Shown here: positions 36,524 to 45,831 of the stretch, in pieces
Position numbering within the stretch: the stretch's first letter is position 1
Layout of the letters: every line of letters begins with the position of its first letter
NCBI GenBank assembly: GCA_019638795.1
Contig: JAHBTB010000006.1
Location: 124,001 to 188,000, forward strand
Reading direction: 5' to 3'
Length of the DNA stretch: 64,000 nucleotides
Origin: Fimbriimonadaceae bacterium
GTDB lineage: Bacteria; Armatimonadota; Fimbriimonadia; Fimbriimonadales; Fimbriimonadaceae
The notes under the pieces: generated by a model
What the model was told of the DNA's origin: nothing
What the model saw: only the letters and a program-made list of their open reading frames with translations
The model's database searches: none
Program-made: the position numbers and the translations under genes

Positions 36524-37468
36524 ATGCGGCGCCCTTGGCACGATGTCGATTTCTCCGCGGTGGTCGCTTGTTGGCGGAGGTTCTATCCCGAGCGCTACTG
36601 GGTCGACGAAGAGTTGGTCCGCCGCCAGACCATCGACCACCCTCTGTTCGATTGGGGGGCTTCAAGTATCGAAGTGGAAGGGGACCGTGTCGTCGCCTTC
36701 CTCGCCGCCAAGCAGACGGCGGCGTCGCTTTTCAAAGGCCCGAACCCCGACCAAGCCCATATCAATGCGATGGGGTTCGACGACCCCGTCCGTATGGTCG
36801 ATCTGATGGCCTGGATGAAGTCCACTCTGCGCCAGCGCGGGGTCGGCCGTATCGCCTTCGGCTCGGACCACGGCCATTTCTTTCCCGGAGTGCCCGAAGA
36901 CTGCCCGCGCCTCGTGTCGTTCCTCGAGGTCGAAGGCTTTGACTTCTCGGGAGTGGCCTACGATGTCGAGCGGGACATGAAGGATTACGTCACCCCAGAC
37001 TGGGCGGTCGAGCCCTTGGCGAGACCGGACGTGCGTGTATCCCCTTGCGCACCGGAAGATGTCGAAGACTTGGACACCTTCCTCCTGCGCGAGTTCCCCG
37101 GGCGCTGGCGGTACGACGTCATGGCCAAGGCGGCGGTCGAGCCGCACGAGGTCCTGTTGTTGTGGGTCGGGGACTCGGTGGAAGGCATGGCCTACACCCA
37201 GAGCTGGGAGTCGGCCAAACCCAACTCTGGGTGCGTGTGGCGGCACGACTTGGGTGACAAGTTCGGCGGGCTCGGCCCGATCGGGGTCAGCCAGCGCGTC
37301 CGCGGCCAGAGGCTCGGGCACGCCCTTCTCGGGGCCGGGTTGACCCATCTTCGCGACCGAGGGGTCGAGCGTTGCCTCATCGACTGGACCGGCTTGCTCG
37401 ACTTCTATGGTGCCCACGGATTCGAGAAGGCACGCACCTATAACTACGCGTCGCTTGCCCTGGCCTGA
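36524..37468 (+). CDS. GNAT family N-acetyltransferase, double domain
   Basis: Two GNAT-like halves. The C-terminal half (about 170-314) has the acetyl-CoA loop GVSQRVRGQRLGHALLGAGL and FYGAHGFEKARTYNYASLAL. The N-terminal half (1-165) keeps the fold (VEGDRVVAFLAAKQTAAS, STLRQRGVGRIAFGS) with a less clear pantetheine loop, so it may be degenerate. 314 aa. It lies in the run leading to sucC (36-nt gap). The acceptor is unknown. Confidence 0.87.
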   Translation: MRRPWHDVDFSAVVACWRRFYPERYWVDEELVRRQTIDHPLFDWGASSIEVEGDRVVAFLAAKQTAASLFKGPNPDQAHINAMGFDDPVRMVDLMAWMKSTLRQRGVGRIAFGSDHGHFFPGVPEDCPRLVSFLEVEGFDFSGVAYDVERDMKDYVTPDWAVEPLARPDVRVSPCAPEDVEDLDTFLLREFPGRWRYDVMAKAAVEPHEVLLLWVGDSVEGMAYTQSWESAKPNSGCVWRHDLGDKFGGLGPIGVSQRVRGQRLGHALLGAGLTHLRDRGVERCLIDWTGLLDFYGAHGFEKARTYNYASLALA

Positions 37469-37504
37469 CCGACTTCGCCCGTCCCCGGTATCCTGTCGGG
37501 GCAC

Positions 37505-38656
37505 ATGAAGCTCCACGAGTACCAGTCCAAAGACCTCTTGGCCAAGTACGGCGTCCCTGTCCCCGGAGGACGCGTGACCAGCGACCCGACTGAGGCGACG
37601 GCGATCGCCCAAGAGTTCGGGGGCAAGGTCGTCGTGAAGGCGCAGGTGCTTATGGGCGGTCGCGGAAAGGCAGGCGGCGTCAAGCTCTTTGACGACGCGG
37701 CGGCGGCGGGGGCGTTCACGAAGGAACTGATCGGCAAGAAGCTCGTCAGCATCCAGAACCCGGCCGGCATGGTCGTCGAAAAGGTGCTGGTCGCCGAGCA
37801 GATCGACATTGCCGAGGAGTACTACCTCTCGGTCCTCCTTGACCGGGCGGTGCAAAAGCTGGTCGTCATGATCAGCAAAGAGGGTGGGATGGAGATCGAG
37901 GAGGTCGCCGCGACCAAGCCGGAGGCCATCGTCCGGCTTCACGTGGACCCGGCCTGGGGCTTGGCCGATTTCGAGGTGCGCGACGCGGTGCGCCGCGCCA
38001 ACATCCCCGCTCCGGCCCAGAGGCAGATGGTCGCGATGATCAAGGGCCTCGTCCGGGCATACATCGAGAGCGACGCCGACTTGGTGGAGATCAACCCGGT
38101 GGCCCTGACACCGGACGGCAAACTGATCGCCGCCGACGCCAAGGTCAGCATCGATGAGAACGCCCTCTACCGCCACGCCGAGTACGAAGAGACCAAAGAC
38201 GCCAGTGCTGAAGACCCCATCGAGGCCGAGGCGGCCCGCCGGGGCATCGCATACGTCCGGCTGCCGGGGGACATCGGCATCATCGGCAACGGCGCCGGCT
38301 TGGTCATGTGCTCGCTGGACGAGGTGACCAAGGCCGGCGGACGACCGGCGGACTTTTTGGACGTCGGAGGCGGGGCGCAGGCCGACCGGGTCAAAGCGTG
38401 TGTCGAACTCGTCCTTATGGACCCCGGCATCAAGGGCCTGTTGATCAACATTTTCGGCGGCATCACCCGGGGTGACCAAGTCGCCCAGGGCATCCTTGAC
38501 GCCCTTTCGGAACTGGACGTCAAGATCCCCGTGGTCGCCCGCGTCGAGGGCACTGGCGCCGACAAGGCGCTGAAGCTCCTTGAGCCCACCGACATCATTG
38601 GTGCGGCGACCATGCAGGAGGCGGCCGAAAAGGTCGTCGCCGCGGCGTACGCGTAG
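37505..38656 (+). CDS. sucC: Succinyl-CoA ligase, beta subunit
   Basis: The TCA-cycle enzyme subunit that binds nucleotide and part of CoA. It has an ATP-grasp N-terminal domain (MKLHEYQSKDLLAKYGVPVP, VVVKAQVLMGGRGKAGGVKL, EINPVALTPDGKLIAADAKV) and the C-terminal ligase-CoA domain (FLDVGGGAQADRVKACVELV, LINIFGGITRGDQVAQGIL, VVARVEGTGADKALKLL). 383 aa, normal length. The partner sucD is not adjacent; the next gene is an LD-carboxypeptidase, which is unusual. Confidence 0.97.
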   Translation: MKLHEYQSKDLLAKYGVPVPGGRVTSDPTEATAIAQEFGGKVVVKAQVLMGGRGKAGGVKLFDDAAAAGAFTKELIGKKLVSIQNPAGMVVEKVLVAEQIDIAEEYYLSVLLDRAVQKLVVMISKEGGMEIEEVAATKPEAIVRLHVDPAWGLADFEVRDAVRRANIPAPAQRQMVAMIKGLVRAYIESDADLVEINPVALTPDGKLIAADAKVSIDENALYRHAEYEETKDASAEDPIEAEAARRGIAYVRLPGDIGIIGNGAGLVMCSLDEVTKAGGRPADFLDVGGGAQADRVKACVELVLMDPGIKGLLINIFGGITRGDQVAQGILDALSELDVKIPVVARVEGTGADKALKLLEPTDIIGAATMQEAAEKVVAAAYA

Positions 38657-38689
38657 CCTCGCACCGGCCGGGCTCGTGCACAATGGGCC

Positions 38690-39715
38690 ATGGACTTGAG
38701 CAGGCGGGCGGTCTTGGCGGCAAGCCTGGCCGCCACCCCATTGGCGGCTTTGGCCTCGAAGGGGCCGAGGAAGCTGGTCCGCCCGCCCGCGCTCAAACCA
38801 GGTGACTCCGTGGCCTTGATCGCGCCGGCCTCGACCATGCCCGACGCGGCCGAGGTCGAGAGTGCCCGGCAGTTCGTCTTTTCATTAGGTTTCCGACCGG
38901 TCTTCGGCCTTCACGCGACCAAGACATGGGGGTACCTCGCGGGTACCGACGAAGAACGTGCGGCCGACCTGAACTGGGCGCTGCGGGACCCGTCAGTCGA
39001 CGGGATCATGTGCCTCCGGGGCGGGTACGGAGCGATGCGGTTCTTGCCGTCCATCGATTACGAGGCGGCGAGAGCCCACCCGAAGGTGTTTATCGGATAC
39101 AGTGACATCACCGCCCTCCTTGTCGCCATCACCCAAAAGGCAGGGGTCGTCACGTTCCACGGCCCGGTGGGCACATCGTCCGTCAGTGAATTCTCCACCA
39201 ATTGGATGATGCGCGCGCTTACTCAGCCAAGGCCCTTGGGAACATACACCCAGCCGGACCCTGCCAAGGCGGGGAAGGGTGATTTTGAATTGGTGACCGT
39301 GCACGGGGGCAAGGCGTCGGGCCCGCTTGTCGGCGGAAACCTCACCCTCCTGTCTTGTCTGATGGGCACGCCCTACGCCCCGGACATCGCGGGCAAGATC
39401 TTGTTCATCGAGGAGGTGCAGGAAGCTCCCTACCGGATCGACCGCATGCTGACGCAGATGTGGCTTTCCGGCGACCTTCAAAAGGTCCGCGGCGTCGCCT
39501 TGGGACAGTTCACCGACTGCGACTCACAGGAGCCCGGGTCATCCTGGAGAGTGAGGGATATCGTCGCCCTCCGCCTGAAGCCCTTGGGTGTCCCCGTCCT
39601 GTCGGGCCTGCCGATCGGCCATGTCAAGGACAAAATCACCTTGCCCCTGGGCGCCATGGCCCAACTTGACGCTGACGCCCAGACGCTGACTGTCCTCGAA
39701 CCTGCCGTCAGCTAA
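38690..39715 (+). CDS. Exported LD-carboxypeptidase (peptidase S66)
   Basis: Trims the terminal D-alanine from tetrapeptide stems of peptidoglycan during recycling or remodelling. Catalytic serine in FIGYSDITALL, glutamate in ILFIEEVQEAPYRIDRML and histidine in SGLPIGHVKDK. The N-terminus LSRRAVLAASLAATPLAALA is a Tat-like or Sec signal, so this form is exported, unlike cytoplasmic E. coli LdcA. 341 aa. The 3' end overlaps the convergent CBM9-like gene by 4 nt. Confidence 0.93.
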   Translation: MDLSRRAVLAASLAATPLAALASKGPRKLVRPPALKPGDSVALIAPASTMPDAAEVESARQFVFSLGFRPVFGLHATKTWGYLAGTDEERAADLNWALRDPSVDGIMCLRGGYGAMRFLPSIDYEAARAHPKVFIGYSDITALLVAITQKAGVVTFHGPVGTSSVSEFSTNWMMRALTQPRPLGTYTQPDPAKAGKGDFELVTVHGGKASGPLVGGNLTLLSCLMGTPYAPDIAGKILFIEEVQEAPYRIDRMLTQMWLSGDLQKVRGVALGQFTDCDSQEPGSSWRVRDIVALRLKPLGVPVLSGLPIGHVKDKITLPLGAMAQLDADAQTLTVLEPAVS

Positions 39716-40425
39716 TCGACAAAGGTGACGAACCCCCAGTGCTCGGGGAGGTGCATGTCGATGATGCCTTGGGGAGACCAGACCCAGTTGTCCTCGCGCA
39801 TATCGGGCTTCTTCACATACTTGCCGTCGACGATGTCGACCTGCCACTCGACACGGCTGAAATTGACGCGCCATGTGTCTCCACCATGTGGTGGAGTTGG
39901 CATGCCGCTCTGTTCCCGAAAGCAGTGCCAAGGAAAGGCGATCTCGACCCGCCAACCGGTGTCAATGTCGGTCGGGTTGTTGATGGTTCCGGCCACGTGG
40001 ACGGCCGAGGAGGCGTAAGACTCCCAACTGTTGTCGGCGCTGCCGCCGTTGCGGTATGTTTTGTCCAAATACAGGTCCCACGTCGTGTTCAGGGCGTTGA
40101 CCTCAAACTCAAAGTACCGCGCCCCGTCGCCGTCGGGGTCGATGAAGACCTCAAAGTCGTTGTCGTGGAAGATCACCGAGTCATGCAGGGTGAGGGTGCC
40201 CCAAACGTGGGGCTCTTCCATGGTCGCGGCGATGTAAAAGTAGTTGTCGTCCCATAACATCTTCGCCTGGGTGTGGAACCGGGGCAAGGGCTTCTTGTCA
40301 CCCTCGATGTCGACGAACGCGTCAGTCCATGCGGCCGCCGCCCAGGCGGGGTCGTCGATGCGACCGTTGACCTCGACTGGCTTGTAGGCCCGCCGGCACT
40401 CATATCGTTTGGGTGGTGTCAACAT
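39712..40425 (-). CDS. CBM9-like carbohydrate-binding protein
   Basis: Beta-sandwich of the carbohydrate-binding family 9/DOMON-like type: VEVNGRIDDPAWAAAAWTDAF at the N-terminus, MLWDDNYFYIAATMEEPHVW, FHDNDFEVFIDPDGDGARYF, and a C-terminal TWRVNFSRVEWQ are typical. 237 aa, no signal peptide, so probably cytoplasmic or exported by an unrecognised route. The start lies inside the end of the CtlX-like gene (7-nt overlap). It is last in the 49.7-39.7 kb unit. The ligand is unknown. Confidence 0.85.
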   Translation of the reverse strand: MLTPPKRYECRRAYKPVEVNGRIDDPAWAAAAWTDAFVDIEGDKKPLPRFHTQAKMLWDDNYFYIAATMEEPHVWGTLTLHDSVIFHDNDFEVFIDPDGDGARYFEFEVNALNTTWDLYLDKTYRNGGSADNSWESYASSAVHVAGTINNPTDIDTGWRVEIAFPWHCFREQSGMPTPPHGGDTWRVNFSRVEWQVDIVDGKYVKKPDMREDNWVWSPQGIIDMHLPEHWGFVTFVD

Positions 40426-41324
40426 CGCTCCTCTAAGAATATCTCACAAACCATGCACCGGATTCCGCCGCCGCCTTGCGACCAAATGGTGGGGAGTGGC
40501 GCACCGACCACGCGGGTGAAGAACGGCGAAAGTCGGCGACGCAAGGCGGCGTCGGCTTTGGGTGGTAGGGACCAGGAGCCGACAAGCATAGGCCCGTCAG
40601 ACCCTCTCACTTCAAGCACGTTGCCGCAAAACGCCCGGGCCTCTTGGTCGGATATCTCGACGATCTCGTGGCCGGTTTGCCTCAGTTGACTGGCCACACG
40701 CTCTCGGTCTGCTGGCTCAAGCCAGTCGGCGCATATGACGGCGCAATCTGTGCCGACCGACAGGCACACGTTGGTGTGATAGACCGCGACTCCGTCGCAA
40801 TTGGCTCGGAAGGGAACGAGTTCGTATTCCAACTCTCGGCACCATTCTCGGGCGACGCCGATGTCGGCACGCGAGCTCTCGCACATGTAGGCGAGACGGT
40901 TCACGCGGTCCAGGACCAGGCTGCCCGTGCCCTCTAGGGCGCGGCCTTCGTCCTCGTGACGGGTCAAATCGACCACACGGTTGACGGCAAAGGAAGAGTT
41001 TAGCCGGTCGATGATGTCCTCGCGCCGCTCGCGACGTCGGATCTGACTCAGCATAGGATAGACGACAACCGTGCCGTCCTCATGGGTTGTCAACCAATTG
41101 TTGGGAAAGACGGCGTCCGGCTTGACTGGAGTGGCGGTGTCGTCGACGACCACAAGCTTGACTCCGGCAGATTCAAGCTCTGCGACAGCGGCGTCGAACT
41201 CGGCGAGAGCATTGCTTGCTTTGCCGTTCTGGGTTTGGAATACGTTACTCGCGGCGGTCTCCGCGTTCCAACCGAACGAGGCCGGTCGGACCATGAGGAG
41301 CGTGTCAGTAGATTGACGAACCAT
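40419..41324 (-). CDS. CtlX-like arginine deiminase/amidinotransferase family hydrolase
   Basis: Guanidino-group-modifying enzyme fold. Landmarks: KPDAVFPNNWLTTHEDG (Asp/Asn), LEGTGSLVLDR, AVYHTNVCLSVG (catalytic His) and the nucleophile cysteine near the C-terminus in GGGIRCMVCEIF. This pattern matches the citrulline-utilisation hydrolase CtlX and dimethylargininase-like proteins. 301 aa. It sits 12 nt after a glycosyltransferase and overlaps the CBM9-like gene, a context unlike arginine catabolism. The substrate is uncertain. Confidence 0.88.
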   Translation of the reverse strand: MVRQSTDTLLMVRPASFGWNAETAASNVFQTQNGKASNALAEFDAAVAELESAGVKLVVVDDTATPVKPDAVFPNNWLTTHEDGTVVVYPMLSQIRRRERREDIIDRLNSSFAVNRVVDLTRHEDEGRALEGTGSLVLDRVNRLAYMCESSRADIGVAREWCRELEYELVPFRANCDGVAVYHTNVCLSVGTDCAVICADWLEPADRERVASQLRQTGHEIVEISDQEARAFCGNVLEVRGSDGPMLVGSWSLPPKADAALRRRLSPFFTRVVGAPLPTIWSQGGGGIRCMVCEIFLEERC

Positions 41325-41336
41325 AAGGTAAACGAA

Positions 41337-42455
41337 TTAACGGAGAAGCTCGCAGTAGCAGGACTCGTAGTCGGAGACCCACCGGTCGTAGGTGAAGCGC
41401 TCGGTGTTCTTGGTGCCGGCGGCGACCCATTCGTCGCGGTTTTGGAGGCGGGCAAGGACGGCCGGCACACCCGACTCCACATCAGCGGGGTCGACAAGGA
41501 CGGCGCTGTCTCCGGCGACTTCGCGCATTGGTTCCCGGTCGGACGTCACGACCGGGCACCCGCATGACTGGGCCTCGATGATCGGCAGGCCAAAGCCCTC
41601 GATGAACGATGGGAACAGAAGGGCGACGGCCCCGGAGTAGAGGGCCTCAACGGACTCCTTGGGCACCATGGAAAGGACGTGGACGTGCTGGTCCAGGCCC
41701 ATCTCGGCGATAACGGCCGCCGCGTCATCGTCAAGGTACTTGCTAAGAATGACAAGGCGAAGGTCGCCCAGACTTGGAGAACTTCGCAGGGCGCCGAATA
41801 TTTTGACAACCCCAGATTGGTTCTTGTATGGGCCCATTCCAATGTGGAAGACGTAGGGTGCCTCGGGTGGCACGCCATGGGACGTCAGGACGGCCTTAGT
41901 TTCCGTCGGCGTCCGCCGCACAAAGGTGCCGATCATCCCGTTCAGGATCTTACGGTGGTACTTTTTGTTTGGGACGAGGTTGTCGAGATCGATCCTCGTC
42001 TGCTCGCTGATCGAGACAAAGTTTGAGCACGCCCGCAGGCCGGACAAGATCATTTCCTGGAGCCGGTGGCCCGACTTCCCGATCTGCCAGGTGTCCAACT
42101 CGCCGAGGGCGACCCTGATGGCGAGAAGGTCGTGGATCGTGTACAGGTGGTTGAACTTGCTGACGACGGGGCCATAGAAGCCGTTCCCTTGGTCGATGAC
42201 GTGGACGAGGTCGTATTGGGAAGCGGTCTGGGCCAATTGTCGCGGGAACAAGACCATCTTGTCGATGTAGCCCGCCCACTTCGCCAGGCGGCCTAGCGGC
42301 CTTCGGTTGACCCGGGCCGTCGGGCGGACGACGTCGGCAGGCCACCCACGGTCGACGAGGCCGGCATGCAAGCCCTTTAGGTAGCCCTGCATGCTGAACT
42401 GGTGGTCGGGCTCGTAGTTACCGACCAAGAGGACCCGGTGTTTGGTGGTGCTCAC
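41337..42455 (-). CDS. Glycosyltransferase family 4
   Basis: A retaining GT-B transferase. The N-terminal domain shows NYEPDHQFSMQGYLKGLHAGL and DLVHVIDQGNGFYGP; the nucleotide-sugar side has YVFHIGMGPYKNQSGVVKIF, LLFPSFIEGFGLPIIEAQSCG (the E-x7-E type motif) and VVTSDREPMREVAGDSAVLV. 372 aa. The start overlaps the ftsK stop by 4 nt, so a glycosyltransferase is translationally coupled to a chromosome translocase. The acceptor is unknown; envelope glycan is likely. Confidence 0.9.
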   Translation of the reverse strand: MSTTKHRVLLVGNYEPDHQFSMQGYLKGLHAGLVDRGWPADVVRPTARVNRRPLGRLAKWAGYIDKMVLFPRQLAQTASQYDLVHVIDQGNGFYGPVVSKFNHLYTIHDLLAIRVALGELDTWQIGKSGHRLQEMILSGLRACSNFVSISEQTRIDLDNLVPNKKYHRKILNGMIGTFVRRTPTETKAVLTSHGVPPEAPYVFHIGMGPYKNQSGVVKIFGALRSSPSLGDLRLVILSKYLDDDAAAVIAEMGLDQHVHVLSMVPKESVEALYSGAVALLFPSFIEGFGLPIIEAQSCGCPVVTSDREPMREVAGDSAVLVDPADVESGVPAVLARLQNRDEWVAAGTKNTERFTYDRWVSDYESCYCELLR

Positions 42456-44695
42456 GCGTCAGGGTCTCCCGACCCTTCTCCCATTTCGGTCAGATAGGCG
42501 GTGTTCCCCAACAGCAGTTCTGCCCGTACTGGGTCGACCAAGACCTGGCGGGGCCGTGGTCCGTCGCGTTGTCCGACCACACCGCGCTCCTCCATCATGT
42601 CGAGCAACCGGCTCGCCCGTTGGAACCCGATCGAGAACTTACGTTGAATCATGGAGGTGGAGGCCTCGCCGCGCTCGACGACAAAGCGCACCGCCTGGGC
42701 CCAGAGGGGGTCGTCCTCTTGTTCGCGCATCTCGGCCTCCTTTTCCTCGATGACGATCTGGACCGGGTTCAACACGTAGTGGGGCTTTTCTTGCGCCCGC
42801 CAGAAGTCGCAGACGTCCTCGATCTCCTTTTCACTGACATAACACCCCTGGACACGGGTCGCTTTGGTGGCGTCGATGGGGAGGAAGAGCATGTCGCCCT
42901 TACCGATCAGCTTTTCTGCGCCAGCCTGGTCGAGGATGGTGCGCGAGTCGATCTGCGAGGACACGGCGAAGGCGATCCGCGACGAGATGTTGTTTTTGAT
43001 CGTGCCGGTGATGACGTCGACGCTCGGCCGCTGGGTGGCGATGACCAGGTGGATCCCGGTGGCGCGGGCCAGCTGGGCCAAGCGGCAGATGCTCGTCTCG
43101 ACCTCCGCGGCGGCCTGGATCATGAGGTCGGCCAACTCGTCGACGATCACGACGATGTAGCTGAGCTTTTCGTCGGGTCCAAACTTTGCGTTCCAACCGT
43201 CGATGTTGCGGACACCGGCCTCGCTGAACCGCTCGTAGCGGCGGTCCATCTCGCGCACGACCGCGCGGAGTACCCCCGGCGCTTCCTTGACGTCCTTCAC
43301 CACCGGGCACATCAAGTGGGGTAGCCCCTCGAAGAATGTCATCTCGACCCGTTTGGGGTCGATCATCACGAGGCGCAACTCCCGGGGGGAGAGGCGCAAG
43401 ATCAGGCTCATGATGATGGTGCCGAGGCAGATCGACTTGCCGCTGTTGGTCGCCCCACCGACGAGCAAGTGGGGCATCTTGGTCAGGTCGGTGTACTTGT
43501 GGGTGCCGCTGACGTCCTTGCCCAGGGCCACGGTCAGGCGGCTATTCTGGTCGTGGAACTCCAGGGTGTCCACCATTTCCCGGAGGGTCACCATCACCCG
43601 CTGGGCGTTCGGAACCTCGACACCGATGGCGCTTTTGCCCGGGATCGGGGCCTCCACGCGGACATGGCTTGCCGCCAAACCCATCGCGATGTTGTCGGCC
43701 AGAGCGGTGATCCGGTTGACCCGGATGCCGGGGCCCAGTTGGACCTCGTAGCGCGTGATCGTCGGGCCGTGGGCGACCTCGACGACGTTGGCCTCGATGT
43801 TGAACTGCTCCAGGGTGTCTTCCAGCACCTCGATGTTGCGCTGGATCTCCTTGGGGTCGCGCTTTGACTTGCCGCCGGGCTCGACGAGAAGACTCAGCGG
43901 CGGCAATTGGTAGCCGTCCCGGGGGGCGGGTGGATCAACCGCCAACTCGACCTGCTTGGTCGGCTCAGGGTCTTGGCGGAGTCCGTGCCGGCGGAGGGGT
44001 TTCTCTTCCGGGGCCTCCGGCTGTTCGGCGACCGACCCCTCCAGCATACGGACGGTGGCCCGTCGACGCGCCTCCTTCTGGTCTTCGTCGGGGAGGGCCT
44101 TCCTTTCGGGGTCAACGGCGGGCTTGGCGCGCAACTTGTCGATCGGCTTGCGTGCGGTGGCGGCCGCCCGGGCGACGAGCTCCCTGACCGGGTCCTCGAT
44201 GCAGAGCAACGCCCCGACAAGGAGCAAGACGGTGTTGCCGACCCAGTGGGCCGGGCCGAGCAGCGTGTGCATGGCCCATGCCGCGGAGCCACCGAGGTAG
44301 CCGCCTCCAGTCGCGAGGGCCTCAGGGTCGAAGAAGTCGCCGTTTGTGTCGCGGGCAAAGAAGGCGAGCAGGCCAAGGAAGACGAGGAGGGTGCCCCAGA
44401 AGACGCGCTGGTACTGGAACGCGGCCCGGCCCATGACCAAGCACCCCCCAGCGAAGCCGAGGACAAACGGCACGGCCCACGCGCCTTGCCCGAAAAAGGT
44501 CCGGAACGCACCGGTCACCGAGTCACCGACCAAGCCGCCGCGTCCCAAGACGAGGGTGACCAAGACGACGAGCCCGACGGCGACAAGCCCGATCCCGACG
44601 AACTCGGCACGACGATGGGTGGCGATGTTCGGCTTCCGCCGAGTCGCCGAGACATCGACGACCGCCTTGCGGCTCTTCAGCCCTTCCGTGGGCAT
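42452..44695 (-). CDS. ftsK: DNA translocase FtsK/SpoIIIE
   Basis: Septum-located DNA pump that clears chromosome ends at division. The N-terminal part (about 25-180) has about four membrane segments. A charged linker follows, then the motor: Walker A GGATNSGKS near residue 412, DPKRVEMTF, and Walker B VVIVDELADLM near 517, with ATQRPSVDVITGTIKNNISS. A gamma winged helix at the C-terminus (SMIQRKFSIGFQRASRLLD) would read KOPS-like sequences. 747 aa, the SpoIIIE size class. 24 nt after the RodA/FtsW gene. Confidence 0.96.
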   Translation of the reverse strand: MPTEGLKSRKAVVDVSATRRKPNIATHRRAEFVGIGLVAVGLVVLVTLVLGRGGLVGDSVTGAFRTFFGQGAWAVPFVLGFAGGCLVMGRAAFQYQRVFWGTLLVFLGLLAFFARDTNGDFFDPEALATGGGYLGGSAAWAMHTLLGPAHWVGNTVLLLVGALLCIEDPVRELVARAAATARKPIDKLRAKPAVDPERKALPDEDQKEARRRATVRMLEGSVAEQPEAPEEKPLRRHGLRQDPEPTKQVELAVDPPAPRDGYQLPPLSLLVEPGGKSKRDPKEIQRNIEVLEDTLEQFNIEANVVEVAHGPTITRYEVQLGPGIRVNRITALADNIAMGLAASHVRVEAPIPGKSAIGVEVPNAQRVMVTLREMVDTLEFHDQNSRLTVALGKDVSGTHKYTDLTKMPHLLVGGATNSGKSICLGTIIMSLILRLSPRELRLVMIDPKRVEMTFFEGLPHLMCPVVKDVKEAPGVLRAVVREMDRRYERFSEAGVRNIDGWNAKFGPDEKLSYIVVIVDELADLMIQAAAEVETSICRLAQLARATGIHLVIATQRPSVDVITGTIKNNISSRIAFAVSSQIDSRTILDQAGAEKLIGKGDMLFLPIDATKATRVQGCYVSEKEIEDVCDFWRAQEKPHYVLNPVQIVIEEKEAEMREQEDDPLWAQAVRFVVERGEASTSMIQRKFSIGFQRASRLLDMMEERGVVGQRDGPRPRQVLVDPVRAELLLGNTAYLTEMGEGSGDPDA

Positions 44696-44719
44696 AACTT
44701 CAACATTTTAGCATGGTGG

Positions 44720-45826
44720 TCAATGAAGCTGGTCGACGAGCCCGACGGACGCCATGCACGTCAGCAAGGCGGTCCCGCCGTTGCTGACAAAGGGGAGCCA
44801 GAGGCCGATGACCGGGCCGATGTTGAGGACCATCGCCAAGTTGACGACGGTGTGAAAGGCCAGGAAAGCGAGGAGACCCCCGGCGACGAGCCGCCCCATC
44901 GGCTCGCGGCACCGGAAGCCGGTGTCCCATAACCGATAGAAAAAGACCATGAAAACGCCTAAAACCACAACAGAACCGATGAGGCCCATCTCTTCGCCAA
45001 TGACGGAGAAGACAAAGTCGTTGTGCTGTTCAGGAATGTAGCGCCCCGCCTTTTGCTCGCCGCGGAGGTAACCGGTGCCGGTCACACCGCCCATTGCGAT
45101 CGCCTTGACCGACTGGGCCGCCTGCCAGCCCTTTCCCTGGGTGTCACTGGTACCTCGGAGGATCTTGCCAAAGAACTCGTCCAGTTTGCCTTTGTGGTAG
45201 TCGCTGAACGAGCCGCTGACCATCGCGACACCCAGCAGGGCGAGGACGCAGGCGATCGAGGCGCCGATATGTTGCCAAGGAACCCCTGCATAGAGCGCGA
45301 CGGCCAACCAGATGACCAACATGCAGGCCGCCCCGCCGTAGTGAGGTTGCAACATCAGCAGGACGACAAGCGGCGCGACGTGAAGGAACGAAAGGAAGAA
45401 CGTCTTGAGAGACTTCACCTCGTCCTGGCGGGCGGCGAAGAAGGTGGACAGAGTCAGGACCAGGAGGACTTTGGACAAGTCTCCTGGCTGAAACTGTATT
45501 GAACCGACCTCGATCCACCGCTGGGCGCCCTTTGCGGAGTGGCCTCCGGCAAGGACGGCGGCGAGGAGCAGGATGTTCAGGACATAGAGCCCCTTGGACG
45601 ACCACTGCCAAAACGACAACGGGATTCGGCGGAAGAGGTACCAGACGGCCACCCCCAACGCAGCGAAGACGCCCTGCCGGGCCGCGTTGTGAAATCCGGT
45701 CGCTTGGTCGATGCTGTGGATCGCGAGGATTCCGACGATGGTGAGGACTGCCGCCGACCCGACCAACCAGGGGTCGGCGAACCGACTCGGCTCCCGGCGG
45801 GTGATCGTGCCAAAGTCGGCCTGCAC
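44720..45826 (-). CDS. SEDS peptidoglycan glycosyltransferase (RodA/FtsW family)
   Basis: Polymerises lipid II in the membrane with a partner PBP. Family landmarks: SAKGAQRWIEVGSIQFQPGDLSK, PEQHNDFVFSVIGEEMGLIG (with the conserved Asp), and the C-terminal IGLWLPFVSNGGTALLTCMA. About ten membrane helices, 368 aa. The usual QPDLGTA loop is QPHYGGA here, a small deviation. RodA is slightly favoured over FtsW by length and spacing, but mreBCD, pbp and ftsZ genes are absent. 5 nt after the last small exported protein gene. Confidence 0.9.
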   Translation of the reverse strand: MQADFGTITRREPSRFADPWLVGSAAVLTIVGILAIHSIDQATGFHNAARQGVFAALGVAVWYLFRRIPLSFWQWSSKGLYVLNILLLAAVLAGGHSAKGAQRWIEVGSIQFQPGDLSKVLLVLTLSTFFAARQDEVKSLKTFFLSFLHVAPLVVLLMLQPHYGGAACMLVIWLAVALYAGVPWQHIGASIACVLALLGVAMVSGSFSDYHKGKLDEFFGKILRGTSDTQGKGWQAAQSVKAIAMGGVTGTGYLRGEQKAGRYIPEQHNDFVFSVIGEEMGLIGSVVVLGVFMVFFYRLWDTGFRCREPMGRLVAGGLLAFLAFHTVVNLAMVLNIGPVIGLWLPFVSNGGTALLTCMASVGLVDQLH

Positions 45827-45831
45827 GGGGT

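Noticed and set aside
36662-38683. Long minus-strand frame opposite the GNAT and sucC genes
   Set aside because: Antisense shadow of two well-supported genes, with no recognisable motifs.
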